In this document: piece after piece, positions 46,935-59,220 of the stretch
Layout: the number at the start of each line of letters is the position of its first letter
Numbering within the stretch: position 1 is the first letter of the stretch
NCBI GenBank assembly: GCA_015501585.1
Contig: JADNRY010000094.1
Coordinates: 1 to 64,000 of the forward strand
Direction: 5' to 3'
DNA length: 64,000 nt
Source of the DNA: Rhodocollybia butyracea
Taxonomy: Eukaryota; Basidiomycota; Agaricomycetes; Agaricales; Omphalotaceae
Position numbers and translations under genes: made by a program
The notes under the pieces: generated by a model
Seen by the model: the letters and a program-made list of their open reading frames with translations, nothing else
The model's database searches: none
Told to the model about the DNA's origin: nothing

Positions 46935-48880
46935 AGCTGAGGATTTCTTTTCATAACTTTACTTATGGCTACTTATGACACGTACTAGAAAAAGCTTCAA
47001 GAAAATTTGATTCCTGGATTAATCCCCTGCGTTGGAGTTGTTGTATTTCTGGAATTTTTTTGGTATCTATCTTCCGTTGTGAGCATTATTTTCGGTTGGG
47101 CATTGCTATAACACATTCTTCCGTCGTGAAGCCATTGTCAGTGGATCTCATGGGACGACTGGTTGAAAGAGAAAGGAACAGTAATTTATGACGTTACCCC
47201 AGAATATCTATTGAGACGATAGCTTGACTAACTGTCTTGTAGTTATAGAAGAAAAGTAGCTCAAACCCAACTTTTTCAGCGCATCAGACTACAGCCATGC
47301 ACCCCTGTGCCGTTTCTGGGTATCTCTCCCTCTCCCTCACCCTCATGAAATCCGTGTGCTAAGACTTGAATGTTTGAACGGCGTTTGGAAAGTGTCTCGA
47401 TAAATAGAAGAAATCGGGTTGAGATGGCACTCTTGAGGCCCTGAGGTCTGGAGAGCAACCGACCGGGACTATCAACGTATCATATGTATATCAACACTGG
47501 CAACCGTATTGACGTCCATACAATAATATCATCAACACTGGGAGACAAAATCGCTTCCCCTTTCTTCGTTCCTCCGAACAAGCGACCCAGACCATCGTCG
47601 AAAGGTACCAGAATCAATTTGGAAGAATTTCAGTTGCTTCACTGTCCGTTGGCCTCTAAGCGTCCTTCCTCATTCCTATATCTCCTCGCCAATCTCTTCC
47701 TCTTCCAATCATGCAAGTCAGGGCGTACTCACAATAATCACGTTGCTTGAGTTACACCGGGTTTGGCGAGAAGACTGGTCAGGTCAGGTGGAATTATGGT
47801 TGACTTGTTCTATCCCGTCGTCGTTATGGGAGACAATAGAGGGAGTCCAGTGATTAAATGTTGAACCTCAATACTTCTGTGAATAGATCCACATAAATCC
47901 TTTTCAACGTCAAAGTTGGGTTACTTTAAGTTGAGCGAGGACATGGTGGAGGAGAGTTGGTCGTCAAGAGGTTTTGTGTGGCAGCAGAAGGGAATTCCTT
48001 TGAGAGCGGTGATGATAGCGGTGTTGGGTATCTCTCAGATTCACAACTCTATAATCACAGAATTTATTTCAGGACAAACATGCCGTTGGGAAGTGGGAGA
48101 ATTGTTCCTTGATATTCGCATACCTGACGTGAGTACATTGAAGACGTAAAAGCTGGTCATCCAGTAAATCTATCTATACCCACTTCAGACCATCTCCGGT
48201 CTCCAAAACTCGAACTGAACCATCTCCGACTGTATGCCCACCCGCAACACCATCTTGCAACCCGTCTCCGCCGCCTACAAAGAAAGCTTCAGTGATGCTC
48301 GAGTCTTTGGTATATTATTGTCACTAAAAGATGTTCATATTTAGCAACACTGGAATACTGCAAAGGAGAAATGGAAAATAGACATCAACGCTCATGGAAT
48401 TGCAGTACCAGATCCAGCTAATTCACGTACCTAGGTATTCGGGCTATCCAGACGAAAACAACGGTGCTAGCGTATAGATATACTTGATCCCGGAGCACTC
48501 ATCGGCGGGACAGACAATAGGCAGACAAAGCGATTACCATGACACCACTGACATCGGGTGAGGGCAAGAAGCAACACAAGCATTGGAGCAGAGACTGAAG
48601 TGTCTTAGGCTTTAGGGAGGAATGGCGTGTTCTGGACGGATTTGGCGCCGCGTACGTGCGATGATGTAGAAGAGCAGAAGTTAAGAGTCCGAGATTGTAC
48701 TGTTGTGCCCAACTCGGACAGGAATAGTCGGTAGTCGTGCTAGTGAGGACGAGTGTAGAAACTACTAGTTCAAAAGGGACAACAAGCCTGCCCAATTTTA
48801 GTTACAATTTGTCGCCGGTATTATCTGGTTGCAATGATTCGTCTTTGTAGAGTTATGACTCATAAGACCGAGAACTGAAG
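46935..48880. other. rest of duplication block C
   Basis: A readable patch at 47484-47730 contains NRIDVHTIISST, FVPPNKRPRPSSKGTRI and related text shared with blocks A and B. Another at 47930-48130 contains YLSDSQLYN. I cannot assign these exons to a family. No NACHT-ankyrin gene follows this block. Confidence 0.45.
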
Positions 48881-49668
48881 TAAAGCTTACGACTCTCAAA
48901 GAGACGTAGCCAGTCACTGTGACCATCAGTGACCTTTGAATGGATCACGTACACTGACGGCAGCCCTCCAGCTCGCCGCCGCCGGGCATATCGATTCGCC
49001 CACCGCACGCTCAGCAGTATCCGATGGCTACTCAATGAGTTGGGATCGTAGATGAATACAAACACAAGGGATAGGACATGAAAGGGATAGAAGGGATAGA
49101 AGGGATTTAAAAGGGATGGATGGTAATCAAAGATAAAGAGTGGAAGACAAATAATAGAATGACAGGCGATAGGCCCTTCGAATCATGCACCATGCTCAGC
49201 AGCATCCAGTGGTGGCTCAGCAAGTTGGGAAAGAGTAGAAACTTCAATTTGATCAAGAAACATACCTTATGAACACTGAGGGCAATCTATCTGCATTTTC
49301 AGGTGGCACTAGCTCCTTCATTGAGATAAGCTGAGTAGAAATAGCTTGGATAGAGGTTATGGGTGCCATTAAAGTATCAGAAAGCACAGTGATCTGGAGG
49401 TACTGGGAAGAGTGAGGGGGTGAAGACAACGGAGATAGTCAGATTATTGATTCATAAGTGTCCGATACACGCGCCTGTGGCCTGGCCAACGCATGTAGCA
49501 GGTATGTAAGTGAGGTAATGACACTATAGCGGTCACAGATCCGGCGTCGGTTGAATTTATTACAAGGGAACGTCTCCTTCCCTTGCCTGAACGTCTCCTG
49601 CCCAAACCTGAACGTTGTTTCATTCTTTTGTACCACTATAATATTTCTTGTAAGTCCTTCCAACGGCC
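48881..49668. other. intergenic, no supported gene
   Basis: Short overlapping frames only. Purine-rich GAAGGGATAGAAGGGAT repeats lie near 49081-49120. Confidence 0.35.
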
Positions 49669-50681
49669 AAAAGAGACATTACCTTAGCGCGGGAGACGTT
49701 CCAAACAACAGACGCCCGGTGCCCGGGATGGCTTGACGCGTCAAATCTGAGTCCTGTGGACGCGTTTTGTTTACATCACACGGGCCACAGCTCTTGTTTC
49801 TTCTGTTTGTCGTTCGTTGCTTGTACATTCTTCAAGCACTGAATCATAGGTAAGCAGCTTATCATTATTCCTTCTCTTTCCTTCTCTCTCTTAAGCATTA
49901 CTGCTAGTACCTGTATTGTGGAAAGATAGGTATGTTATAAAATCCATTTCCTTGTTTTTCCAACTATTAACACGTACTTTTCAGGAACAAGCAGCATTTG
50001 TTAAGTATCTGATTTTAGGTCCTTTGTAAATGTTGCTTGTACCGCAAGGCACTGGACAATACCAGTCAGTGTCTATACCTTCACGGCTGCATCTCGGTTG
50101 CTTGGGTTCTCAGAGTTGCGCTATGCAAACAGTGTGTGGTTTTTCTTTCACAGTTTTTTCTTTTGCTGAATTAATAATGCATGTAGCTTGTGATGTGTCT
50201 CGGGAGCTCTCGATTTGCACTGTCACCCGCTAGAAGTACAAGAGTCTCAACCGCCTGCACTTGCCAACTTTTCCTCCTTTCCCCTCACCGCTTTTACATC
50301 TCACTTATGGACACTGTGCCCTTAGCATTGCTCATCCTTACCTCCAAGTACAGAACAAATTTCTCGAAGTTCAATTTTACTTTCATTGTTACCCATGATA
50401 AAGATAATCCCCATAGCTGGGGCCACAGCTAAGTCTTTCGGGACTGATCTGTACCTTCTATATCTGGTTGATTATGAGAATATCATTTGCTCTTCTTTTT
50501 GCTCCCTCTCTATATCCTACTGGCAGAGAAGAATCTTTGCTGAGCTGGTCTGCTGTATGGACTTGTCATGACACACGTACAGGCATACTAAATACACGTG
50601 GTTTCTTCATGTTGGTATCTACAGGATACTCGGTGTTGTTAAAGGGGCAGATTTGTAATTCCCAAGTTCATCTATCCCCCC

Positions 50682-52547
50682 ATGTCTTCACTTGACCCCT
50701 CAAGCTTCAAAGGGCTTCATAGTGTCATTCAAGGCTTTGGCGATGAGCCTTATTCATTCGTTGAACAAGCTAACAATGATCTGGATGCCGAAAGGGAGGC
50801 CGTCTTTTCTGACCCGCAGCCCACAGCAGATGAAGATGAGGAGATGGATGTCTTGGAGGACATGCCAATGCCGCCCCTCATGGATTACTCAGATGACGAG
50901 GACAACAAGGACAATGAGGACATCAGCAACAAGCCAGTGATTCCTAAGCCGAGCCCAGCACAGACCGCACACCGACTTGAAAAACAGGAGCCCCTAAAAT
51001 CAGGCCCCATTCCGACTGCTAAAAACATGGAGTCATTGTGATGTATCCTGAATGAAGCATCAAAAGGTGCCAGTCAGGACACTGCAACTGATTATCAAAG
51101 GTAGGCTTTGCCAGCTGTTATAACTATTCACTCTCACATCTACTCAACAGAATTATGAAGAAGTCAGAGGAGTTCCTTGTCAAATGTGGCCTTGTCGAGA
51201 CGGGGAAACTTTTTATTTCAGAGCCACATAATGATTCTGCTGAGATGATTGTGGCCGTGATTATGGATTTGTACGTATGTTGATATGCACAGATAGTCTA
51301 TGGCTCACTTGATCCTACCAGGTGCGATTCAATCAATCTCGATGGGTCCACAAAGGATGCTAGCGAGATGCGAAATGGCTACACGCATGCGCAAAAGATT
51401 CGAGCGGCCTTTACATATGGATTCAATTGCATTGCAGGTCTCGGTCTTGCAACCTGGGAACGCAGTGAGGTTACTGGGAAAATGAAAGGAAACCCCTCGG
51501 TTTCTTCATTGGTCTCCAGTTATATGGTCAGTCTGCGGAGGCGAAAGGTGAGCCGGTTTTATCAAATCCTTTTAATTTTATACTAACCTTAACAAGGTTC
51601 AGGCAGGTGAGACCGCCACCAGCTCCCGTGCTGTTACACCAGTAAGCTGTATGATTTCTGATATCTTTTGTAAACCTAAACCTGCATTTTCAAACATAGG
51701 AAATCATTGGACGCATGTATGATTACAACCGTCAGCCAGAGCATTGGAATATATGCTCCTACGAGCCTTCCAAGCATAAGAAGGACAAGGAATCTGAAGA
51801 GTGGGGTGGTCCACAGTTTCATCGGGAAATTCATCTTGCATTCACGCTTGCATTTGCATGTCTCCTACGCGTTGATGAGGTCCTGAAGATACAAGCTCAT
51901 GAGATTGAGATTGTTCTGGGACAAAAGAAGTGTATCAAGGTAACACTCCCATTTCAAAAAACAAACCAGTTTGGCCGTAAGCTGTAGTACCTTTCATTTT
52001 TAGCCACAAAATCTTAATTCCTTGTAGATGTTCAACCGTTTTATTTGTATGTGTTGCCCAACTCCCTGAAGCACCTATGTCCCGTCCGTGCCTACGCTGA
52101 TTGGATTAACCTCACACACATCAACGAGGGATACATCTTTCGTAAACTAGGATCAGGAGACCATGTTTCAGCTAATCCAAATGCACAGCTGGTCTGTCAA
52201 AAATTTTCAGTTTTGTGAACTCAATTCTAATCAATATGCAGACCTCGGAGGCCTTCCTTGAAGGTTTCCGAAACAATTTGCTTGACGTTGGTGTGGACCC
52301 ATCCACATACGGTACTCACTCACTCCGGCGTGGAGGTTGCCAATGGTTATTGTGTGACCTTTGATGGCCTCTGCGTAAAATCTGTGAGTGGGGAGGTTGG
52401 TCGACAGACTTCTCACACTTGACTATTGTCAAGTATCTCATATCATGGAACAATGATCCTTGGAACAAGCGCAAGGACTTTTTTAACATGGACAGGGAGC
52501 CACAAAGCAAGTGTTTTGCTTGTGGGCATAGCTGTGAGTGTGCTTAG
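50682..52547 (+). pseudogene. tyrosine recombinase (phage-integrase fold), two in-frame stops
   Basis: Exons 50682-51100, 51151-51270, 51322-51547, 51597-51641, 51700-51976, 52028-52191 and 52242-52547 join in phase (1557 nt, 519 codons), but TGA codons occur at 51039-51041 (codon 120) and 52362-52364 (codon 458). Catalytic set: Arg in LLRVDEVL (about 327), H443-S-L-R446 in GTHSLRRGG, Trp in EWGGWS, and nucleophile Tyr482 in IVKYLISW. The N-terminal part is acidic (DEDEEMDVLEDM). The C terminus carries CFACGHSCEC, possibly metal-binding. Sequence around the active site is unlike the gene at 7261, so these are different recombinase lineages. The frame stays aligned through both stops, which suggests recent point mutations, readthrough or error. 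Confidence 0.75.
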
Positions 52548-52764
52548 AAGGGACCTGGAAGCTTTGAAGAGAATGTAATGATTTAGGTACAAAGAGCATG
52601 GACTATAAAACTGTAAAGTAAAGGTTACTACTCAATTAATTCTGCAACTGCATTGCTCAATTTCGTTTGGCAATCGCAGATGGTTTCACAAGCACCTTGC
52701 CATGATATCCAAACCTGTCACTAAACTCATCCCCAAGTTCATGACGAACCTCAGCAGCAACTTG

Positions 52765-54457
52765 TCAGTTGCAGGCCTTCCGCTCATTCCGAAGCTCTGC
52801 ATCAATGGCGGTGAAGCTCAAACAGCTGTTTGTTTTAGGATCATAATACTTGGCCCAAAAACTGCTTTCTCCGAGAGACTTGTACGCCTCAACAACAAAC
52901 TAGATTATAGTCAAAGTTCAGATTTACTAAGCTTAAGAGACAACCGCACAATAAAACATACCTTCCATTTGCTCCACTTAGCCTTGGTACCCTTCCAGCA
53001 TTGATCACCTCCATATTTGTATGCTGCCTCCCAGAGACAAATCGGGATTCCATGGCCTTTGATCTTGAGGTAACATTTGTCAGTGTTGAATGCAGGATCC
53101 GCGTCATCCCACATGTGTACAAGCTTTGAAATGTCATCTGCAAAGGAGACGAGGACAGGGTCGGGCACATCGGAGGGGAAAAACTCAATGCGGGTGCCGT
53201 TTGCAAGCGTGATCACTTTCAATGTGCCAGAGGCGATAACTGCTGTAGTTGGGACTAGCGGAGAAGACACGAGACCTTTGTAAACAGGTGCCGATAGTGG
53301 CAGAGAACCCGGTGTGGACATCAGGGTTGAATGCAGCGGCAGATGAGCATGAGTCGATGTCAGTGGTACACTATCCAGATCTCTGAATGGCAAAGGTGAT
53401 TCCAGCGTTGAAGTCAACAGCAACTCCATGTGAGCAGGCGGCGCCGAGAGCCGGTTGTTGATTACTGGGTTGGAATGAGTTGATGGCACAACCGGACTGA
53501 CTGCCAATGAGGCCAACGTTTGATGGTGAAGCACTGCTCCTGATACTGCAGTGGAGTTACCGACCTCGCTGAGTAGAGCAGGCAATGAACAAGAGGGAGT
53601 AGATCCCCCAGTTGCGCAGAAAGCAAGAATTGTGTCAAGTTTTTCTTCGATTTTCTTGTCACGAGCAGCCTGATATTAACGGGATTAGCAAAGAGAAAAA
53701 ATTGTTATAGATGCAACAAAAGCATAGAAAAAAAGCAATTGGGGAGTGATGGGCTTATGCTTATGATTCAGTTCACATACCGGAGTGGGGAAAAGCGGTT
53801 CAATGTTCTCAATCTCCCGGGAGGTCTGGAAGTCGGTAAACTCCTGCACGATTTCTGCAGCCTGATAGAGTACAGGTGTTATTCAGTACAATAGGAAAGG
53901 GTGAAGAGGGTATTGAAAACATACCCAATCCAATACATCTTGCTTTTCTTGAGGCGTACGCATGTCCTTTGATCGTTGAACAGAGCTCAGTGTTTCAGCG
54001 GCACCAAAAAGTTCATCCCGGCGTTTAGCGTATGCGCTTTTCTTTCTTCGGCTTCTTTCCAGTGGCGGTACTGCTGTCGGAATGGTTTTCAAGACTTCGA
54101 CTACCTTTGTGAGATCGTTGTGCACCAGGTTTTGTCCTAAAAGCAATGGTCAGATCTCTGCTCATGCATTGGAAGGCAACTTACAGATTCCATGAATCTG
54201 TATCTAAACTATAAGCCTTCAGACGTTCTTGCAACACAAGTTTTGGTCCACTGCACGGCTGGCCAAGCGAGTGGCAAAGCTCTTTCAGCTCGCAGACCTT
54301 CATATCCATACTGAGGGCAAGGGGAGAAACCAATCATGAGCAAATGTTCAGAAAGGAAAGACAAAACTGGAGAGAAAACTTACATTTTGGCATTGAACAT
54401 AGTGCCATCTTTGTTTGGGAATGTAAATTCCTCACACTTTGAGTCCGGAGGGATCAT
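52765..54457 (-). CDS. SAP-domain protein, partner gene of the recombinase
   Basis: Minus-strand exons 54384-54457, 54185-54310, 53925-54136, 53781-53861, 52962-53669 and 52765-52899 total 1336 nt, one more than a multiple of three. The phase fails inside exon 3 near 54040-54060, where KKPKKEKR is read in one frame and AKRRDELFGAAE in another. Allowing one indel, it has about 444 residues. A SAP motif (VCELKELCHSLGQPCSG, about 26-60) would bind DNA. Then come a lysine-rich nuclear-signal-like stretch, a low-complexity Ser/Thr/Pro/Leu middle and a C-terminal domain (GTRIEFFPSD, WDDADPAFN, WKGTKAKWSKW) that I do not recognise. It lies tail-to-tail with the recombinase gene, and its role in the same element is inferred from this. 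Confidence 0.6.
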
Positions 54458-55199
54458 GGCAGACCACGAAAGGCGGCGGCCAAAGTAAACAACCAGTGAA
54501 CAGCGGTAAATGAATCTGAGAACAGTGAGAGAAAAGATTAAAGCAGCGAGAAACACATTGAGCGCAAGAGAGGCGGCAGATACAGCAGAGACAGAGCAGG
54601 GGCTGGCAGCCGACAGTGCCGATGTAAGCGCCGTGAGGACCCCATCGGCTATGGCGACGATCGAGCGGGGTAAGCTACCAAAAAGGGCATAAAAAGATTA
54701 GTGGGGGGAGCAAAGAAAGCTGTGGGGAAAAAGAAAAGATAACGGCGGGGTGCGGCGAATCACGCGCAATACGAGACGCTGCCATCATGACCAGGCGACG
54801 TTGATGAAATCAAATCCGATGGGCCCGGTAACTCCGGTGTGACCCTAATGTCTCTTTCCAGAGAGAAGGGAGGGCTTTGTGGTCCTGATTTTTATCTAAT
54901 GTTCCAAATTTCTTTAACCGAGGCAATTAGTTCTCACGTTGATTAAATGATGTCATACTGATAACAGTGGAGGCAATTCGCACAGCCTTTACATAAATAA
55001 AACCTTTGTGTCTGTTCAAAAGAGATTCTTGGTGCTGCTGATGCAGATGTGTTATCTATGAAGGAACAGTTGTTCCTCACTACAAAAAATGTTAATGGGC
55101 TTATAAACGTTGAGGATTTTGTCCCATTGCAGTTCAGTCACCCACATATTTGGTCTTATTAGTCTACACTTTTGTTACATTGACCTTACTAAAAAGACT
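54458..55199. other. intergenic upstream of the SAP gene
   Basis: Contains the candidate right inverted end at 54846-54857. A 60-codon open frame at 54510-54692 has no domain. No gene is seen. Confidence 0.35.
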
Positions 55200-55450
55200 C
55201 AAAAACCTAGGCAAAACCTGGGCAGCTAGGTCATGACCTTGGGATTTAGGTCATGACCTAGGTCAGGTTGGTCTTTTCCTGGGGCTGGTAGGTCATGGCC
55301 TGGGGTGAGATAGGATATGGCCTAGGTGGGGCAGGGCATGGTCTAGGTGAGGGAGGGCATGGTCTAGGTGAGGGAGAGTATGGTCTAGGAGGAGGAGGGT
55401 ATAGTCTGGGAGGAGGAGGGTATGGTCTAGGAGGGGGAGATATAGTCTAA
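55200..55450. repeat. GGTCTAGG-type minisatellite
   Basis: Units such as GGTCATGACCTAGGTCAGG grade into GGAGGAGGGTATGGTCTAGG, repeated every 20-25 bp and increasingly diverged to the right. It is related to the palindromic array at 55610-55800. Confidence 0.7.
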
Positions 55451-55609
55451 GAGGTGTAGGGTGAGAGTGGAGGATGGTGAGATAGAGAATATAAACAAGA
55501 ATGAAATATCATAGAATAATGACTTGATATTTTTAGAAACATATTGGGATTTTTTACATATCTGTAGATTATGACAAGATTAAGCTAAGTCACAGTTCCC
55601 TGTTCTGGG

Positions 55610-55800
55610 TGGTCAGGGAAGCATGGGACCTACCTGACCTAGCTGATTTAGGTCATGACCTGGGTGAACTAGGTCATGACCTACCTAACCTAGATCATGA
55701 CCTACCTGACCTAGGTCATGACCTACCTGACCTAGATCATGACCTACCTAGCCTAGGTCATGACCTACCTGGCCTAGGTCATGACCTGCCTACACTGGAT
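55610..55800. repeat. 21-bp palindromic satellite
   Basis: About eight units of 21 bp with the core AGGTCATGACCT, a perfect 12-bp palindrome, joined by ACCTGACCT. An open frame through it reads as a DLPDLGH heptad, which is a consequence of the 21-bp period; there is no sign of a real protein. Confidence 0.85.
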
Positions 55801-57340
55801 GCAGGTTCACGTGATTTGCCATGATATATGTTGAACAAATGTGAAAATCTCACCAAGTGGGATTCACATATTTTCTAATGCTTTCATTGAAAACATTGTA
55901 AAATCATGTTAAAGCTGAGACATATAGATTTTCAATTAAACATGTATAAGGGGCAAAAGTCATCCTGAACATATGGTGGAAACATAGTGCTTCCAGTCAA
56001 TATATAATGCTTATATATCCCTCATTCCTGGTGCTACATACAAAAGACATACAGAAACATTATTCAAAACATCTGCTATAATTTTGCTGAACTGAAGAGA
56101 AGCCGCTTTTTGGTTTCTTCTTTATAAGGAGCAAGAATTATGAAATATGTATGCTGAGCAAACATATATAAATAATGCATATATGTTTTCTATTAATTGT
56201 AAGATGTATGGAAAAGTTATGTAAAATGTCTGCTATAAATTTTGCTGAACTTATGAGAAGTAGATTTTTGATTTTTTACATATAATGTGCCATAATTGTG
56301 AGATATATATGTTTAGCAAATGTAGATATCTAGCTCCTATATGTCATTCATTGCTTGTAATATATATAAGCAACATGCAAAAAAGTAATGGTATATATAT
56401 GCTATAATTTTGCTCAAGTTATACTCCAGTTTTTTACCTATAATGAGCCATAATCATGCAAACACATCTTCATTATTAATTGCAGAACATGGAGAATATA
56501 TGCTGGAATTACACTAAAGATAAATAATGTTTAACATAATTTTATGAATCTTCAGTAATGCAATGCTGATACTACGGAATGCTGGTTTATGTAAGTTATG
56601 CTATGAATAATAAAACTATAATGAGTATATGAAAAGTGAATGTCCCTGTTTATCCATTGTAGATGTTGCAGGTTTTAGTAAAGATATATAGAAAGTATGA
56701 GGTATGTCATTAGCATGATATGAATGTCATGATTACTGACATACAGTGAATAAATGTATGAACTATTGTACCTATTTGGTGCCTATAAGTTTCTTATCTG
56801 TTTGGAATGAAGATGCACCATTATTGAAAAAACATGCAGCTCAAACACTAGAAATAGTGAAAGAGTTATGTTAAGCTATGGTATAGGGCAGCACAAAGGC
56901 ATCAAGATTTGCCCAGGTGTTCCCCAGGTGTACCCCAGGAGCACCTGGGCAAACCTGGGCAAACCTAGGCTTGCCTAGGGAATCCTCAAGAGCCTTGACT
57001 GGCAAGGGACGAGCCCAAATTCCTAGGATGCCATAGGATTCATAGGTCACCTAGTTTGCTTTAGGCCACTCTGGGGTCACCTAGGCAAAAACGGCTTTTC
57101 CTGATGGAGAAGTTTGAATAGCTAATGATGTCAAGATTGTTCACATGGGGTCTAATATTGGAGAAGTAAGACTTATGGAAACAAGAGGGATATATCATGG
57201 AGAATATTTAAAGGCATATCAAAATAATAAGAAAGAGCATGTATAGAAAATGGGAAATGAATGTGAAAAGTTTGAGAAGATAAATAGAAATAGGATGGTT
57301 ATAAGATTGAAGTGAAACAAGAATATTATGTTGAAGTAAA
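55801..57340. other. AT-rich sequence, no gene
   Basis: AT-rich with a loosely recurring TATAATTTTGCTGAACT motif at about 56080, 56230 and 56410. A GC-richer patch at 56905-57085 has CCCCAGGTGT and ACCTGGGCAAACCT repeats. Confidence 0.5.
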
Positions 57341-58887
57341 ATATAGTCAAGACTACAAAGAGGGTACAGATAGTCTATGGATAGGCTACACAAAGGGCAC
57401 AGATAGGCAATGCTGAGGCTACAAATAGGCTACAGCCTATAGGCAACACTAAGGCTATGAGTAGGGTATGGATAGGCTACATGAAGGGTACAGATAGGCT
57501 ACAAATAGAGTACAAGTAGGCAACATCAGGGGTACAGATCATAGGCCATGGAAGGGATACATATAGGCTACTCTGAGGCTACAGATAGGTTACATCAAGG
57601 GCACAGGTAGGCTACAGATAGGCTACAGATAGATTACAAGTAGGCAGCACCAGGGCTACACATAAGCTATGGATGGGTGACAGATAGGCTACTCAAAGAC
57701 AACAAATATGCAACAGATAGGTGACACCAAGGCTATAAATAGACTATAGATAGGCTACAGATAGGTTACAAGTAGGCATCACCAAGGCTACAAATAGGCT
57801 ATAGATGGGCTACAGATAGGTTACAAGTAGGCAAGACCAGGGGTACATTGAAGTGTGCCATGGATGGGCTACAGGAAAGCTACTCCAAGGCCACAAATAA
57901 GCAATAAATAGGTTACACCAAGGCTAGAAATAGACTATAGATAGGCTACAGATAGATTACAAGGAGGCAACACCAAGGGTACAAATAGTCTATGGAAGGT
58001 CTACAGATAGGCTACTCTAAGGCTACAAATAGGTTGCAGATAGACTACAGATAGATTACAAGGAGGCAACACCAAAGCTACAAATAGGCTATAAACAGGC
58101 TCTGGGAGATAGATTCCAAGTAGGCAACACCAGGGCTACACATAATCTATGGATATGTTTTAGATAGGCTACTCCAAGGCTTCAAATATGCAACAGACAG
58201 GTGACACCAAGGCTACAAATAGACTATAGATAGGCAAGGCTATGAGTAGGGTATAAATAGGCTACATGAAGGGTACAGGTAGGCTACAAATATGATATGG
58301 ATGGTCTACAGATAGGCTACTCTGAGGCTACAAATATGTTACAGATAGGCTACAGATTGATTACCCCCAGGCAATACCAAGGCAACGACTAGACTATAGA
58401 TAGGCTGCAGATAGATTACAAGTGGGCAACACCAGGGGTATAACTAGGCTATGGATGGTCTACAGATAGGCTACTTGGAGGTAACTGTGAACAGGTGTGA
58501 CCTTTCAGACAATCTGGGTCCCTTGTGACCCATGACTTACAAACTGCCTGAAATGGTACAGTAGATTACCAGTAGGCAATGCAGATAGATTACAACCAGG
58601 CACAAATAGATTACATATAGGCAACACCAGGGGTACAAATAGGCTGTGGATGGGCTACAGATAGGCTACAACAAGGCTACAGATGGACTATAGATAGACT
58701 GCAGATAGATTACAAGTAGACAGCACCAGGGGTGCAGATAGGGTATGGAGGGGCTACAGAGAGGCTACTGATAAAGGGTTCAAAGACTACAAATAGATTA
58801 CAAGCAGGAAACACAAGGAGGATGGTCTACAAATAGGGAACAGATAGGTTACACCAAGGCTACAGATCGGCTACAGATAGGCTACTA

Positions 58888-59220
58888 GGGATGGACACGA
58901 GTCCAGATCCCAGTAAACCCGGACCCACTGCACAGGTGCCTGCACCCAAAAAAAACACAACCTGTGACCTGACCCGGACCCGTGGGAAACGGGTATCTGG
59001 ATCCACCGGATCTGGGCCATGCAGGTCAACCTGCAGGTATTTGTAGGTATTTGTACTTAAAATATACTTTATAGGTCTGAAAATCCCCAAGGGCTGACCT
59101 GTGACCTGACCCGCACCTGTGGGAACAGGTACCTGGATCAACTGGATCCAGGTCAGGCGGGTATTTCCACAGGTTAAACCAAGTGGGTCACCTGTAAAGA
59201 GCTGGACTTGTGTCCCTCTT
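58888..59220. mobile_element. MITE inside the satellite, TA-flanked
   Basis: Starts GGGATGGACACGAGTCC and ends GGACTTGTGTCCCTCTT, imperfect inverted ends of about 15 bp, with TA on both outer sides (58886-58887 and 59221-59222). TA duplication is typical of Tc1/mariner-type elements. There is no coding frame. Satellite monomers continue directly on both sides. Confidence 0.6.

Larger units (their letters stand above)
49669..54857. mobile_element. candidate two-gene tyrosine recombinase element
   Basis: Contains the recombinase gene (plus, 50682-52547) and the SAP-domain gene (minus, 52765-54457) in convergent order, only 217 bp apart. AAAGAGACATTA at 49670-49681 is matched by its reverse complement at 54846-54857, outside both genes. 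The 12-bp match could be chance, so the boundaries are tentative. I see no clear target duplication. Confidence 0.45.

Noticed and set aside
55609..55824. Possible DLPDLGH heptad-repeat protein
   Set aside because: A 21-bp satellite always gives a 7-residue repeat. There is no proper start context and no non-repeat coding part.
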